NCBI GenBank assembly: GCA_002708825.1
Contig: PAPF01000013.1
Span: 277,350 to 341,349 of the forward strand
Source: Phyllobacteriaceae bacterium
GTDB lineage: Bacteria > Pseudomonadota > Alphaproteobacteria > Rhizobiales > Rhizobiaceae
Length of the DNA stretch: 64,000 bases
Direction of reading: 5' to 3'
The notes beneath the pieces are model-generated. The model was not told the origin of the DNA. It made no database searches and worked only from the letters and a program-made list of their open reading frames with translations. This document shows positions 34,657 to 43,716 of this stretch, piece after piece. Every line of letters begins with the position of its first letter. Positions within the stretch are counted from its first letter, which is position 1. The position numbers were made by a program, and so were the translations under genes.

Positions 34657-34735
34657 GCGCGCATGATGCCCATGTTTCGAAGAAACTGCCAGCGCCAAAC
34701 CGGATGCAATGCAACGGCGCTGTTTCCGGCCCGGC

Positions 34736-36013
34736 TCATTGCGCTGTCGTGACGATGCCCTTCTGCCGCGAACGCCTGCGCTTCCGGCCGCTGTCCTTCT
34801 GGCGCAGCGCGTCTTCGGCCGCCGGAATGTAATCCCGCGTCAACGGGACCGCCGACTTGGTCCGCGCCAGTTGAAACTGGAAAACGCACAGGTCGCCCCA
34901 CCGGAAAGCGGCTTCCGACGCGGCGAGGTAACATTCCCACATCCGCCGGAAACGTTTGTCATAGATGGCATCGACCTTGTCGCCTGCGGCAAGGAAGTTC
35001 GCCCGCCATGCCTTCAGTGTTTCCGCGTAATGAAGGCGCAGAACTTCCAGGTCGGTCAGCACGAGTCCGGCGCGCTCCAGAACCGGCGCCACCTCGGACA
35101 AGGCCGGAATATAGCCGCCCGGGAAGATGTGCTTGCGGATGAAGCTGTCGGTCACCGTAGGCGGCCCCGACCGGCCGATCGTGTGCACAAGCGCGACTCC
35201 GTCGGATTTGAGCAACCGGGCAATCGCGTCGAAATAGGCCTTGTAGTGGTTGACGCCGACATGTTCGAACATGCCGACCGACACGATGCGGTCGAACCGC
35301 CGGTTCACCTCGCGGTAATCCTGCAATTCGAAGCGGACCCGGCCGGAAAGGCCCTCTTCATCCGCGCGCCTGCGCGAGACCTCCAGTTGTTCCTCCGACA
35401 GCGTCACACCCAGGACTTCGGCCTCCAGGTGACGGGCAAGATAGAGCGCCAGGCCGCCCCACCCGCTGCCGATCTCAAGCACCGAGTGGCCTGGCTCAAG
35501 GCAGAGCTTCGCCGCCAGGTGGCGTTTCTTGGCCAGTTGCGCCTCGGCGAGATCCTGTCCCGGATATTCGAAATAGGCACAGGAATATTGCAGGTCGGGA
35601 TCGAGGAAGAGGCGGTAGAGATCGCCCGAAAGGTCATAGTGATGCCGCACGTTGCGCCGGGACCGCGCCGCGGTGTTGATCTGGAAGAACCGCCGCACCA
35701 GGAAATTCAGGCCGGCGCGCAGCCGCGATGCCGAGCCGGTCATACCGGAATAGTCGCCATTGGTGAACGCGACTTGGAAAATGTCGAGGAGATCGCCCTT
35801 CTCAATCGTGATGTCGCCATCCATGTAACCCTCGGCGAAACCGAGAGAAGGATCGGCCATCATGTGGCGCAGCACGGCCCGCGACCGGAAGGCAACTGCA
35901 AGCGATGGCGGTGACCCGTCGCCAAGGCAACGGACATCGCCCGACGGCAGTTGTATCGTCAGGTCACCCTTGCGGACATAGCGCGCCAGCGCATTTGCAA
36001 ACAGCCTCTCCAT
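34736..36013 (-). CDS. cfa: Cyclopropane-fatty-acyl-phospholipid synthase
   Basis: 425 residues from the ATG at 36013. The C-terminal SAM-methyltransferase domain has the glycine motif 'VLEIGSGWGGLALYLAR', the CFA-specific 'HYDLSGDLYRLFLDPDLQYSCAYF' and 'FEHVGVNHY', and 'HIFPGGYIPALSEV'. It uses S-adenosylmethionine to add a methylene bridge to unsaturated phospholipid acyl chains in the inner membrane, usually in stationary phase or acid stress. The C-terminus ends in a Lys/Arg-rich stretch (RQKDSGRKRRRSRQK). A long stem-loop lies in its 5' leader. Confidence 0.92.
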   Translation of the reverse strand: MERLFANALARYVRKGDLTIQLPSGDVRCLGDGSPPSLAVAFRSRAVLRHMMADPSLGFAEGYMDGDITIEKGDLLDIFQVAFTNGDYSGMTGSASRLRAGLNFLVRRFFQINTAARSRRNVRHHYDLSGDLYRLFLDPDLQYSCAYFEYPGQDLAEAQLAKKRHLAAKLCLEPGHSVLEIGSGWGGLALYLARHLEAEVLGVTLSEEQLEVSRRRADEEGLSGRVRFELQDYREVNRRFDRIVSVGMFEHVGVNHYKAYFDAIARLLKSDGVALVHTIGRSGPPTVTDSFIRKHIFPGGYIPALSEVAPVLERAGLVLTDLEVLRLHYAETLKAWRANFLAAGDKVDAIYDKRFRRMWECYLAASEAAFRWGDLCVFQFQLARTKSAVPLTRDYIPAAEDALRQKDSGRKRRRSRQKGIVTTAQ

Positions 36014-36051
36014 GGGCAACTCCGAAACAGGGTCCGGACGTCAAGCCCCCT

Positions 36052-36097
36052 CATGCCATGCGAACGATTGCCCCGGTTGGCAGGGCGGCATGGCATG
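36052..36097 (-). other. Long stem-loop in the leader of cfa
   Basis: CATGCCATGC (36052-36061) and GCATGGCATG (36088-36097) are perfect 10-bp complements with a 26-base loop that has its own small GGC/GCC stem. It is 39 bases upstream of the cfa start and downstream of the FAD/GcvT gene on the same strand. It may be an RNA leader structure (cfa mRNAs in other bacteria are sRNA-controlled) or a terminator without T-run. Confidence 0.45.
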
Positions 36098-36150
36098 CAG
36101 TCCGTTTTCAACAGACAATCAAATGCTAACGTAATCCGCGGAACCGTCAA

Positions 36151-36166
36151 GTCTGGGTGCCCAGAC
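36151..36166 (-). terminator. Short palindrome after the FAD/GcvT gene
   Basis: GTCTGGG (36151-36157) and CCCAGAC (36160-36166) form a 7-bp inverted repeat with a two-base centre, 30 bases after the stop of the FAD/GcvT gene. It may be the core of a weak terminator or a dimer binding site. Confidence 0.35.
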
Positions 36167-36195
36167 GGCGTTTCCCGGTCGTGGTCCCGGACGGG

Positions 36196-38757
36196 TCAGC
36201 TTTTCGGCCGCTCGTTTTCGGGATCGTAAAGCGCCTTGTAGCCGACCGCCGCAATGGTGACCGGGTAGGTCTCCCCGAAATACTCGATGCTCAGCCGCCG
36301 CCCTTCTTCCGCGTGGGAATGGGGGATGTAGCCGAGCGCGATGTTCTTTCCGATGGTCGGGCCGAAGGCGATCGACGTGGTGTAGGACCGCCGCCCCTTC
36401 TCGTCGACCAGCACCTCGCCTGTATCCGGATCGAGGATCGGGCAGGTGCCGACGGGATAACGCGCCACGCCGTTGCCGTCGACATTGTCCTCCATCACCA
36501 GGGTGCACAGCATGGCCGGCTGGTGTTCGCGCTCGCGGAACTTCAGATGCGCTTCCTTGCCCACGAAATCGGCCGCCTTGACCTTTGGCCGCGCAAGTCC
36601 GGCTTCCAGCAGGTTGTAGTCGGTCAGCAGGTCCGCGTTCTGAAGCCGCAGGCTTTTTTCCATGCGGCGTGAATTGGCATAGGTCTCGACACCGAAGGGC
36701 ATGATGTCGAGCGAACGCAGCGCATCCCAGACCGCCAGCCCGTCTTCGTATCGGAAATGCAGTTCCCACCCCTGTTCGCCCACATAGGAGATGCGGAAGG
36801 CCGTGACCGGCACCCCGGCGATGCGGATGTCCCTGGTCGTGGCGAACTTGAAGTTGGCCGCGTCGAGTTCCGCAGGATCATCCACCAGCTTTTGCAGGTT
36901 TGCCCGCGCGTTCGGACCCCATACGCCGATGCAGCCAAAATCATCGGTTCGGTCCTCGACCGTCACGTCGAATCCCTTGTCCTGCGCGACACGCTTCATG
37001 TAGGTGAAGTCGCGGGGCCCGGCATCGGCCCCGTCCACCACCCGGTAGCGGTCTTCCATGCGAATGACGGTGAGGTCGGCCCGCACGCCGCCACGCTCGT
37101 CAAGGAAATGGGTATAGATGCCGCGCCCGACAGGTGTGTCGCCGCCAACTTTCGCCGCGCACAGATATTCCATCAACGCTTCATGGTCCGGCCCTGACAC
37201 GTCGTAGATGGCGAAGTGCGACAGGTTGACCATGCCCACATCCTCGCTCATGGCGAGGTGTTCGGCGTTGGACACGCGCCAGAAGTGGCGATTGTCCCAC
37301 TCGTTTGCGCGCACCGGCACACGGTCGCCATACTTTTCGAGCAGGTGCTCGTTGCAGGCATAGCCATGCGCGCGTTCCCAGCCGCCCAGTTCCATGAAAT
37401 GGGCACCCAGATCCTTCTCCCGCTCCCAGAACGGCGAGCGGCGGATGTTCCGGCCCTTCGAAAAGGGTTCGCGCGGGTGCACGGCCGGATTATAGACCTT
37501 CATCGCGGTTTCCGAGCAGCGGTCGTGAATGAACTGCTCTTCCGTCTGGTGCGGATGGAAGCGCGCCACGTCGGCGGCATGGATGTCCACGGGCGTGACG
37601 CCGTCGGTCATCCAGTCGGCGATCAGCTTTCCGACGCCGGGCCCGTCCTTCACCCAAACCGCGACCGCATACCACAACCCCCTCACCTTCCGGCTTTCGC
37701 CCAGAGAGGGACCGCCATCGGTCGTCACCTGCAACAGTCCGTTGAAGGAATGGCCCTCGTTGTAGCCCAGTTCGCCGAGGATCGGTGTCAGTTCGATGGC
37801 GCGTTCCAGCGGTTCGAGGATCTGCTCCATGTCGAGATCGCGTTGCGAAGGCGAGAGGCGCGCTTCGTGCTTCTGGAGCAGGTCACGCGGATGGACCAGC
37901 CGCGGCTCCTTCTCCTCGTAGTAGCCCCATTCGATCTGGCCGCCTTCCGGCGTCTTCGGATCGCCCGTATCGCGCATGTAGGCGGAGTTGCCCTGGTCGC
38001 GCAGCAGCGGATAACCGATGTCCTTGCCCGTGCCGGCAAACTCGTTGTAGGGGCCGAAGAACGTCAGCGGATGGTCGATGGGCATGACCGGAAGGTCTTC
38101 GCCCGCCATCGCCGCTATGAGGCGGCCCCAGAGACCTGCGCATACGATCACGTGATCCGCCATGATGGTGCCGCGCGCCGTCTCCACGCCCCTGATCCGC
38201 CCGTCCTCGATCACGAGGCCCGTGCAGGGCGTGTTGGCGAAGACCTTGAGCTTGCCGGAAGCCTCCGCCTGGTCGACCAGCTTTCCGACCACTGTCTGCG
38301 AGCGCGGGATCACCAGCCCGGCATCGGGATCCCACATGGACCCCTGGACCATGCTTTCCTCGATGAGCGGGAATTTCTCCTTCGTCTCCGCAGCGTCGAT
38401 CATCGAAACGCGGGTACCGAAGGCCTTGCCGGACGCGACCTTGCGCTTGAGTTCCTCCATGCGCGCATCGTCGCCCACACGCGCCACCTCAAGGCCGCCG
38501 ACGCGGGCGTAGTGGCCCATCTTCTCATAGAAGTCGATCGAGTAGAGCGTCGTCCATGTCGACAGGAAATCATGCGAGGTCGTGTAGCAGAAGTCCGAGG
38601 CATGGCTCGTCGAACCGATATCGGTCGGCACGGACGATGTATCGATGCCGACGATGTCGTCCCAGCCGCGCTCGATCAGATGATGCGCAATGCTCGCGCC
38701 AACGATCCCGCCCAAACCGATGATGACGACCCGTGCCTGTTCGGGAAACTTGGCCAT
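36196..38757 (-). CDS. Dimethylglycine/sarcosine dehydrogenase-like FAD + GcvT enzyme
   Basis: 853 residues from the ATG at 38757, preceded by GGCGGAG. The N-terminal FAD domain (VVIIGLGGIVGASIAHHL) has His52 in 'GSTSHASDF' at the place where related enzymes attach FAD covalently. The C-terminal half is a GcvT-like tetrahydrofolate domain ('VGMVNLSHFAIYDVSGPDHEALMEYL', 'YVGEQGWELHF', 'GVETYANSRRMEKSLRL'). The enzyme oxidatively removes an N-methyl group and passes the one-carbon unit to tetrahydrofolate as methylene-THF. Dimethylglycine, the product of betaine demethylation, or sarcosine is the expected substrate; other N-methyl compounds are possible. Confidence 0.88.
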   Translation of the reverse strand: MAKFPEQARVVIIGLGGIVGASIAHHLIERGWDDIVGIDTSSVPTDIGSTSHASDFCYTTSHDFLSTWTTLYSIDFYEKMGHYARVGGLEVARVGDDARMEELKRKVASGKAFGTRVSMIDAAETKEKFPLIEESMVQGSMWDPDAGLVIPRSQTVVGKLVDQAEASGKLKVFANTPCTGLVIEDGRIRGVETARGTIMADHVIVCAGLWGRLIAAMAGEDLPVMPIDHPLTFFGPYNEFAGTGKDIGYPLLRDQGNSAYMRDTGDPKTPEGGQIEWGYYEEKEPRLVHPRDLLQKHEARLSPSQRDLDMEQILEPLERAIELTPILGELGYNEGHSFNGLLQVTTDGGPSLGESRKVRGLWYAVAVWVKDGPGVGKLIADWMTDGVTPVDIHAADVARFHPHQTEEQFIHDRCSETAMKVYNPAVHPREPFSKGRNIRRSPFWEREKDLGAHFMELGGWERAHGYACNEHLLEKYGDRVPVRANEWDNRHFWRVSNAEHLAMSEDVGMVNLSHFAIYDVSGPDHEALMEYLCAAKVGGDTPVGRGIYTHFLDERGGVRADLTVIRMEDRYRVVDGADAGPRDFTYMKRVAQDKGFDVTVEDRTDDFGCIGVWGPNARANLQKLVDDPAELDAANFKFATTRDIRIAGVPVTAFRISYVGEQGWELHFRYEDGLAVWDALRSLDIMPFGVETYANSRRMEKSLRLQNADLLTDYNLLEAGLARPKVKAADFVGKEAHLKFREREHQPAMLCTLVMEDNVDGNGVARYPVGTCPILDPDTGEVLVDEKGRRSYTTSIAFGPTIGKNIALGYIPHSHAEEGRRLSIEYFGETYPVTIAAVGYKALYDPENERPKS

Positions 38758-38831
38758 GCCCGCTGCTCCGCCTTGTTGAACCTTGTTGACGGACAGCATA
38801 GCCATGGCCTCACGCAACCCAAATCCTGTTT

Positions 38832-38854
38832 GCGACACTTGAAAAACATGTCGC
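38832..38854. promoter_or_regulatory. Inverted repeat GCGACA...TGTCGC upstream of the FAD/GcvT gene
   Basis: GCGACA (38832-38837) and TGTCGC (38849-38854) are perfect arms 11 bases apart, with an A-rich centre, about 75 bases before the start at 38757. It is a candidate operator for an AraC/GlxA-type regulator such as that at 30331, but nothing in the sequence proves this. Confidence 0.35.
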
Positions 38855-38937
38855 GACTTGTGTTCCGCCCTGCCGACAGACCGCGCCGCCACGGCAACCA
38901 TTTCTTCAGCCAAATCGGCTAAACCTTCATCTTGCAT

Positions 38938-40074
38938 ATGGGTTTATCAGAGATGGCTGAAACAGGCGGACTGGCGCGCAAGCCGGCGGATTTGAACATA
39001 AGGACCCTGCCGGTGGAGTGGATCGGCAGTCCGGATTATGCACGGCTGTTCACCCGTTCCGCCGCCACCGCATTCCAGCATCCCCTCTGGCTCGAAACCT
39101 TTTACCGGACACTCGCGCCGGCCCGTGACGCCGAACCCGTCCTCGTGGCAGGGCACGCCGGTCCGGACCCGGTCTTTGTCCTGCCCATGACCCGGCGCCG
39201 CATGAAGGGAATAACGCTGCTGGAAGCAGCCGACCTCGGCGTCTGCGACTATTGCGCGCCGGTCGTCGATCCGGATTGGGCCGGGCGCCTTGGCGAACTG
39301 CCTGGCCTGCGCGCCGGCGTCTCGGATGCCTGCGGGAGCCATGACGTGCTGCGCATCCGCAACATCCGCCCGGAACACCTCGCCCTGTGGCAGTCCGTTT
39401 TCGATGCGCCGGCCATGCGGCAGGATTTCTCCGCCCATGAAACTGTCTTGCGGCCAGACCATGCCGAATGGAGCCGCGATGCTTATTCGGCGAGTTTCGC
39501 CAAGTATCTGAAAAGGCGGAAGAACCGCTTTTTCAAGTTCGATGGCGCCCGGCTCGTCCGGATAACTGACGCAGACGCAGCCGCCAGGGAAATCGACGCG
39601 CTCGCCGCCCTCCGCGACGGCCGCTTCGAGGGCGACATGATCGCGATGGAGGCCGTGCGCCACTTCTACGCGATGATCGCCCGTGACGGCACCGAAACGG
39701 GCTATGCGGCCGTCTACCGGCTCGAACTGGAAGGCAACGCGATCGGACACGTCTTCGGCGTCGATCATGCGGGCCGTTTCCACTACCTGCTGATCGGCTG
39801 TGACTACGAGACCCATGGCCGCCATTCGCCGGGCCTCCTGATGTATGACGCCATCATCGCGGAACGCTGCGCTGAGGGTGGACAGGTCTTCGATTTCACC
39901 ATTGGCGACGAGCCGTTCAAGGCGGATTTCGGCACCTGCGCGGTTCCGATCCACGCCATGGAAGAGGCACAAACACTGCGCGGCCGCATGGCGCTTGCCT
40001 GGCAGAAACTGCGCCGTGGGAACGGCAAGGGAGAAGCAGGCGCGTCAATTGAGGACAAGGCGGAGGAGAAGTGA
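38938..40074 (+). CDS. GNAT/FemAB-like acyltransferase
   Basis: 378 residues if started at the ATG at 38938; ATG 38953 is an alternative and no start has a good ribosome-binding site. The N-terminal part (~30-150) and C-terminal part (~150-330) resemble the double-GNAT fold of CelD/BcsL/FemAB-like proteins: 'ATAFQHPLWLETFYRTL', 'YLKRRKNRFFKF' and 'AVYRLELEGNAIGHVFGVDHAGRFHYLLIG' are characteristic. Such enzymes acylate polysaccharide or lipid precursors. It is followed by the PIG-L gene, whose ATG lies 2 bases past its stop. Confidence 0.75.
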   Translation: MGLSEMAETGGLARKPADLNIRTLPVEWIGSPDYARLFTRSAATAFQHPLWLETFYRTLAPARDAEPVLVAGHAGPDPVFVLPMTRRRMKGITLLEAADLGVCDYCAPVVDPDWAGRLGELPGLRAGVSDACGSHDVLRIRNIRPEHLALWQSVFDAPAMRQDFSAHETVLRPDHAEWSRDAYSASFAKYLKRRKNRFFKFDGARLVRITDADAAAREIDALAALRDGRFEGDMIAMEAVRHFYAMIARDGTETGYAAVYRLELEGNAIGHVFGVDHAGRFHYLLIGCDYETHGRHSPGLLMYDAIIAERCAEGGQVFDFTIGDEPFKADFGTCAVPIHAMEEAQTLRGRMALAWQKLRRGNGKGEAGASIEDKAEEK

Positions 40075-40076
40075 AC

Positions 40077-40961
40077 ATGCGCCCGGACTTCCTGGAGAAT
40101 TCCGTCATCATCGGCGCTCATCCCGACGACGAACTGCTCTGGTTCAACTCGATCATGCACGAGGCCGATCAGGTGGTGATCGTCTTCCGCGAGTTCTGGG
40201 CCAAGCCGGACCTGTCGGAGCGCAGGAAGGCCGCCATCGCCGAAATCCCGCACCCGCGCGTGACCTGCCTGGAGATCGAGGAACCGGGCAGCTATGGTTG
40301 CGCCGACTGGAGCCAACCGGTGATCGACGAATACGGGATCGCCTTCCGGCAGGCCGCGTCGCTGCGCGACGCAAAGCGCCAGGTCAAGCGCGTCATCAAC
40401 AAGGTGGCCCCCGAGGACATGCCGGTGGCCCCGGCTCCCCTCAGGGAACTCTACGAAGCCAACTACACCCGGATCCGCGACGCCTTGCGGCCGATCCTCC
40501 GCCCGGACATGAACGTCTTCTCCCATAATCCCTGGGGCGAGTACGGCCACGGGGATCATGTGCAGGTCTTCCGTGTGCTGGATGAACTGCGCTCGGAAAT
40601 CGGCTTCAGGCTCTGGATGTCTAACTACTGCACCGAACGGGCCCTGCCGCTGGCGACCCGCTATTTCCAGTCTTCACCAGGCTCTTACATCCGGCTGCCG
40701 ACCGACAAGGACTACGCCCGGCAGGTCGCCGATGTCTACAAGCGGCATGACTGCTGGACCTGGGCCGATGACTGGGCCTGGTTCGACGAGGAATGCTTCA
40801 TGGAAGCGCCGCGCGGCATGGAGAAGGCCGGCCCTCACAGCCACCTCATGCCGCTCAACCTCTTCCGCATCGAGGACGACGAGGTGCAAGGCTGGCTGCG
40901 GCTGGCGACGACGCTGACGGCAACGACCGGCATCGGCTACCTGATCGCTGAAATGACCTGA
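40077..40961 (+). CDS. PIG-L family deacetylase
   Basis: 294 residues from the ATG at 40077, 2 bases after the previous stop and with GGAGGAG 9 bases upstream. The zinc-site motif AHPDDE is present in 'VIIGAHPDDELLWFNS' and the second ligand set in 'EYGHGDHVQVFRVL'. PIG-L enzymes remove acetyl from N-acetylated sugars in glycolipids, mycothiol-type compounds or polysaccharides. Paired with the FemAB-like acyltransferase it suggests de- and re-acylation of an amino sugar. It converges on the six-gene membrane-glycan operon 28 bases away. Confidence 0.85.
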   Translation: MRPDFLENSVIIGAHPDDELLWFNSIMHEADQVVIVFREFWAKPDLSERRKAAIAEIPHPRVTCLEIEEPGSYGCADWSQPVIDEYGIAFRQAASLRDAKRQVKRVINKVAPEDMPVAPAPLRELYEANYTRIRDALRPILRPDMNVFSHNPWGEYGHGDHVQVFRVLDELRSEIGFRLWMSNYCTERALPLATRYFQSSPGSYIRLPTDKDYARQVADVYKRHDCWTWADDWAWFDEECFMEAPRGMEKAGPHSHLMPLNLFRIEDDEVQGWLRLATTLTATTGIGYLIAEMT

Positions 40962-40989
40962 CCTGCACGGCAGGCCTGCCGCCGGGATC

Positions 40990-42222
40990 TCAACTCCCGG
41001 CGTTCAGCCGGCCGGCGAGGACGCGCGCCTGGTCGCGCGTCTCCGCCAGCATCATGAGCAGGGCCGGAAGCAGCATCGGCAGGTATGTCCGGCCGTCATG
41101 CAGCGGGAAGATCATGAACTTCAACGCGATCGCCGCCATTGCCACGGCGATCAGGGCCGTGCGGCGGGTGCTGAAGCCGAGCCCGCCCGCTGCCAACAGG
41201 GCCCAGGCCGTGATTCCGGCAATGTAAAGGCCGAGCCAGCTGTTCTCGAAGGCCGAGCGCACGAGGTTCCAGGCGAAAGCGACCACGTAGACCTTGGCGG
41301 AGAAATCCGGCTGGAAGCCGTGCATGGTCTCCTGCATGTGATAGGTCGAGAACCACAGATGCGCCCACCAGCCCGGATGGTCCGATACCGACTGTATGCC
41401 CAGATAGGCGAGAACGCAGGCAGCGAATGCGGCGGCCAGCATGGCGGCCCCCTGTTGCCGCCACAACCAGAAAGCTGCGACAAGGCCGGCGACCAGCACG
41501 ATCGAATCCGGTCTGACCATCACGGCCAGGATCGCGGCGGCCGATGCCGCCGCCGTGCGTTGGCGGTCCAGCAGAAGGAGCGCGGCGGTCACCAGGGCGA
41601 CATTGAGCAGGTCCGGCGATTCCGCCATGGCAAGGGCCGGAAACCCGGCAACCATCAGCAGGGCGACGACCAGCGGCGCAAGGTTGAGCATGCGCACGGC
41701 CTTGAGCCACCACGCCAGCACGGCGAAGAGCCCGGCGGCGGCAGCGATATTGATGACATAGGCAGCGTGCATGGCGCCGGTTGCCGGCGCAATCCAGCGG
41801 ATCATCTGCACATAGAGCCACTTCACCTCGTACATGCCGATCTGCGAGGCAAAGGCCAGCGCATCGGTGAACTGGCGTCGGCGGTAGGCATCGCCTTCGG
41901 CGAGCATGGCGAAGCGTTCCGGCGAGGCTTCCAGCCGGATCGCTTCCCACACCGCCGAATGCAGGGCCTGCGGCGTAGCGAAATCGCCTTTCCACGCCGC
42001 CGCGAGATAGGCAACCATGTCCCAGGCATGGACCGGCCTCAGCCAGCCGATGACCATGACCGTGGCGAAAAATCCGCCCAGGAGGGCGAGACCGAGCGCG
42101 GCGCCGTGGCGGACCCAGATTGCCCCGAATCCGCGCAGCAGGGCGGACAGGAGGGATAGGAGCGCCGGGCGCGGATCGGACCGTCCGGCAACGCTCAATC
42201 CGCGTTCGGTCTCCAGCGCCAT
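40990..42222 (-). CDS. Polytopic membrane protein, GT-C-like
   Basis: 410 residues with about ten hydrophobic segments (LGLALLGGFFATVMVIGWL, VVALLMVAGFPALAMAES, AAFAACVLAYLGIQS and others) and loops with charged and aromatic residues (WDMVAYLAAAWKGDF, HPGWWAHLWFSTYH). The layout recalls GT-C glycosyltransferases that use polyprenyl-phosphate sugars in the periplasm, but no invariant DxD/ExD motif of a named family is clear. It is the last gene of the six-gene operon, 3 bases after the aminotransferase stop. A transferase that takes the lipid-linked sugar made by the operon is the best guess. Confidence 0.65.
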   Translation of the reverse strand: MALETERGLSVAGRSDPRPALLSLLSALLRGFGAIWVRHGAALGLALLGGFFATVMVIGWLRPVHAWDMVAYLAAAWKGDFATPQALHSAVWEAIRLEASPERFAMLAEGDAYRRRQFTDALAFASQIGMYEVKWLYVQMIRWIAPATGAMHAAYVINIAAAAGLFAVLAWWLKAVRMLNLAPLVVALLMVAGFPALAMAESPDLLNVALVTAALLLLDRQRTAAASAAAILAVMVRPDSIVLVAGLVAAFWLWRQQGAAMLAAAFAACVLAYLGIQSVSDHPGWWAHLWFSTYHMQETMHGFQPDFSAKVYVVAFAWNLVRSAFENSWLGLYIAGITAWALLAAGGLGFSTRRTALIAVAMAAIALKFMIFPLHDGRTYLPMLLPALLMMLAETRDQARVLAGRLNAGS

Positions 42223-42225
42223 GGC

Positions 42226-43701
42226 TCAGCTTACCTGGCTCTTGACGAAATCCTTGACGATTCCGACCACGCCCCTGCCGAGCAGTTCGTCGAAACCCTC
42301 GATGAAGGCATCGACATGCGTACGGGTCGCGATCAGCGGCGGTTCAAGGCGGATCACGTTTCGGTTGTATTCGGTGAAGGCGACCAGCGTGTCGTGATCC
42401 TTGAGCAGCAAGGCGCCGATGAACCCGGACAGCGAGCCCTTCAGCTTGTCGTCGAGCATCGCCACCATGGGCCGCAACATGGCCGGCAGCGTCTGGCTGA
42501 AATCCTGGAACTCCAGCCCGACCATGAAGCCCTTGCCGCGAACATCCTTGATGATCTTGGGATATTTCGCCTGCAACCGCTTCAGTTCGGCGATCAGGTA
42601 ATCGCCCGTGGAGGCCGCATTGGCGATCAGGTCCTCCTCATAAAGGACATTCAGCGCCTCGATGGCCGTGACGCAGGCTTCGCCGATACCGCCGAACGTC
42701 GCCTGGGCGTGGATCATCGCAGTCTTCGGCGTGCCGTAGGCCTTCATGTAGACGTCGCGCTTGGCGATCATCGCCGCCATCGCGGTCTTGCCGCCGCCCA
42801 GCGACTTTGCCAGCGAGGTGATGTCCGGCACCACGCCATAGTGTTCGAACGCATAGAAGCGGCCGGTGCGCCCGTAGCCGCACTGCACCTCGTCGGCCAC
42901 CCAGATGACCTCGTAGCGGTCACACAACGCACGCAATTCCTGCCAGTAACTGGCAGGCGCCTCGATGATGCCACCGCCGCCCTGGATGGTTTCCAGCACG
43001 ATGGACCCGATTTCCGGGTCGGCCTTGAAGGCGGCTTCCACCGCTTCGATATCCCCGAAGGGCACGCGCACGGTATTGTCGACAAGCCGGAATTCGCCGC
43101 GGTAGAGTTGTCCGTCGGTAATGCCGAGCACGCCCTTGGTCTTGCCGTGGAACGAGTTCTGCGCATAGACGACCTTGGGCCGCTTCGGGCCAGCCGCGCG
43201 TTCGGCCAGCTTGCCCGCCGCTTCCATCGCTTCCGAGCCCGACGAGCCGAAGAACACCATGTCGAGATCGCCCGGCGAGACGGCCGCCAGGTTGTGGGCC
43301 AGCGCTGCCGCGTATTGCGACATGAAGGCGATGGCGATCTCGTGCCGGTTCTCGTCCTGGAACTGCTTGCGCGCCGCAAGGATGCGCGGATGGTTGTGGC
43401 CGAGCGCCAGCGAACCGAACCCGCCGAAGAAGTCAAGGATCTTGCGGCCGTTCTGGTCGGTGTAATACATGCCCTCGGCGCTCTCCACCTTCACCTTGTG
43501 GAAGCCGAGCAGTTTCATGAAATGCATCTGGCCGGGGTTGATATGCGCCTTGAATTCCTCGGCCATGGTCGCAACGTCCATGGCCTTGGCATCGGCGACG
43601 CTCATCAGGTCGGGCCTTGCCAGCGACACCGGCGCAAGCTCCGGTGTGCTTGAAAGCGCGGTCTTTGCGGACGTTTCCTGCGGTTTTGTCATGACGGTCA
43701 T
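42226..43701 (-). CDS. Class III PLP-dependent aminotransferase
   Basis: 491 residues; ATG at 43701 with GGGGAG upstream. It has 'DFFGGFGSLALGHNHPRI', the phosphate site 'FFGSSGSEAMEAAGKLAERA', the PLP-ring motif 'WVADEVQCGYGRTG' and the Schiff-base lysine in 'DITSLAKSLGGGKTAM'. The family covers acetylornithine, GABA, diaminobutyrate and sugar/lipid amine transaminases. In this operon it may aminate a lipid-linked or nucleotide sugar, or a head-group precursor. It is separated from the SDR gene by 15 bases. It is not closely similar to the aminotransferase at 4399-5784. Confidence 0.82.
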   Translation of the reverse strand: MTVMTKPQETSAKTALSSTPELAPVSLARPDLMSVADAKAMDVATMAEEFKAHINPGQMHFMKLLGFHKVKVESAEGMYYTDQNGRKILDFFGGFGSLALGHNHPRILAARKQFQDENRHEIAIAFMSQYAAALAHNLAAVSPGDLDMVFFGSSGSEAMEAAGKLAERAAGPKRPKVVYAQNSFHGKTKGVLGITDGQLYRGEFRLVDNTVRVPFGDIEAVEAAFKADPEIGSIVLETIQGGGGIIEAPASYWQELRALCDRYEVIWVADEVQCGYGRTGRFYAFEHYGVVPDITSLAKSLGGGKTAMAAMIAKRDVYMKAYGTPKTAMIHAQATFGGIGEACVTAIEALNVLYEEDLIANAASTGDYLIAELKRLQAKYPKIIKDVRGKGFMVGLEFQDFSQTLPAMLRPMVAMLDDKLKGSLSGFIGALLLKDHDTLVAFTEYNRNVIRLEPPLIATRTHVDAFIEGFDELLGRGVVGIVKDFVKSQVS

Positions 43702-43716
43702 CTGCGGGTTCTCCCC

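Noticed and set aside
37216-38922. A 568-codon plus-strand frame opposite the FAD/GcvT gene.
   Set aside because: No family resemblance and biased composition; the minus-strand enzyme has full motifs across the same bases.
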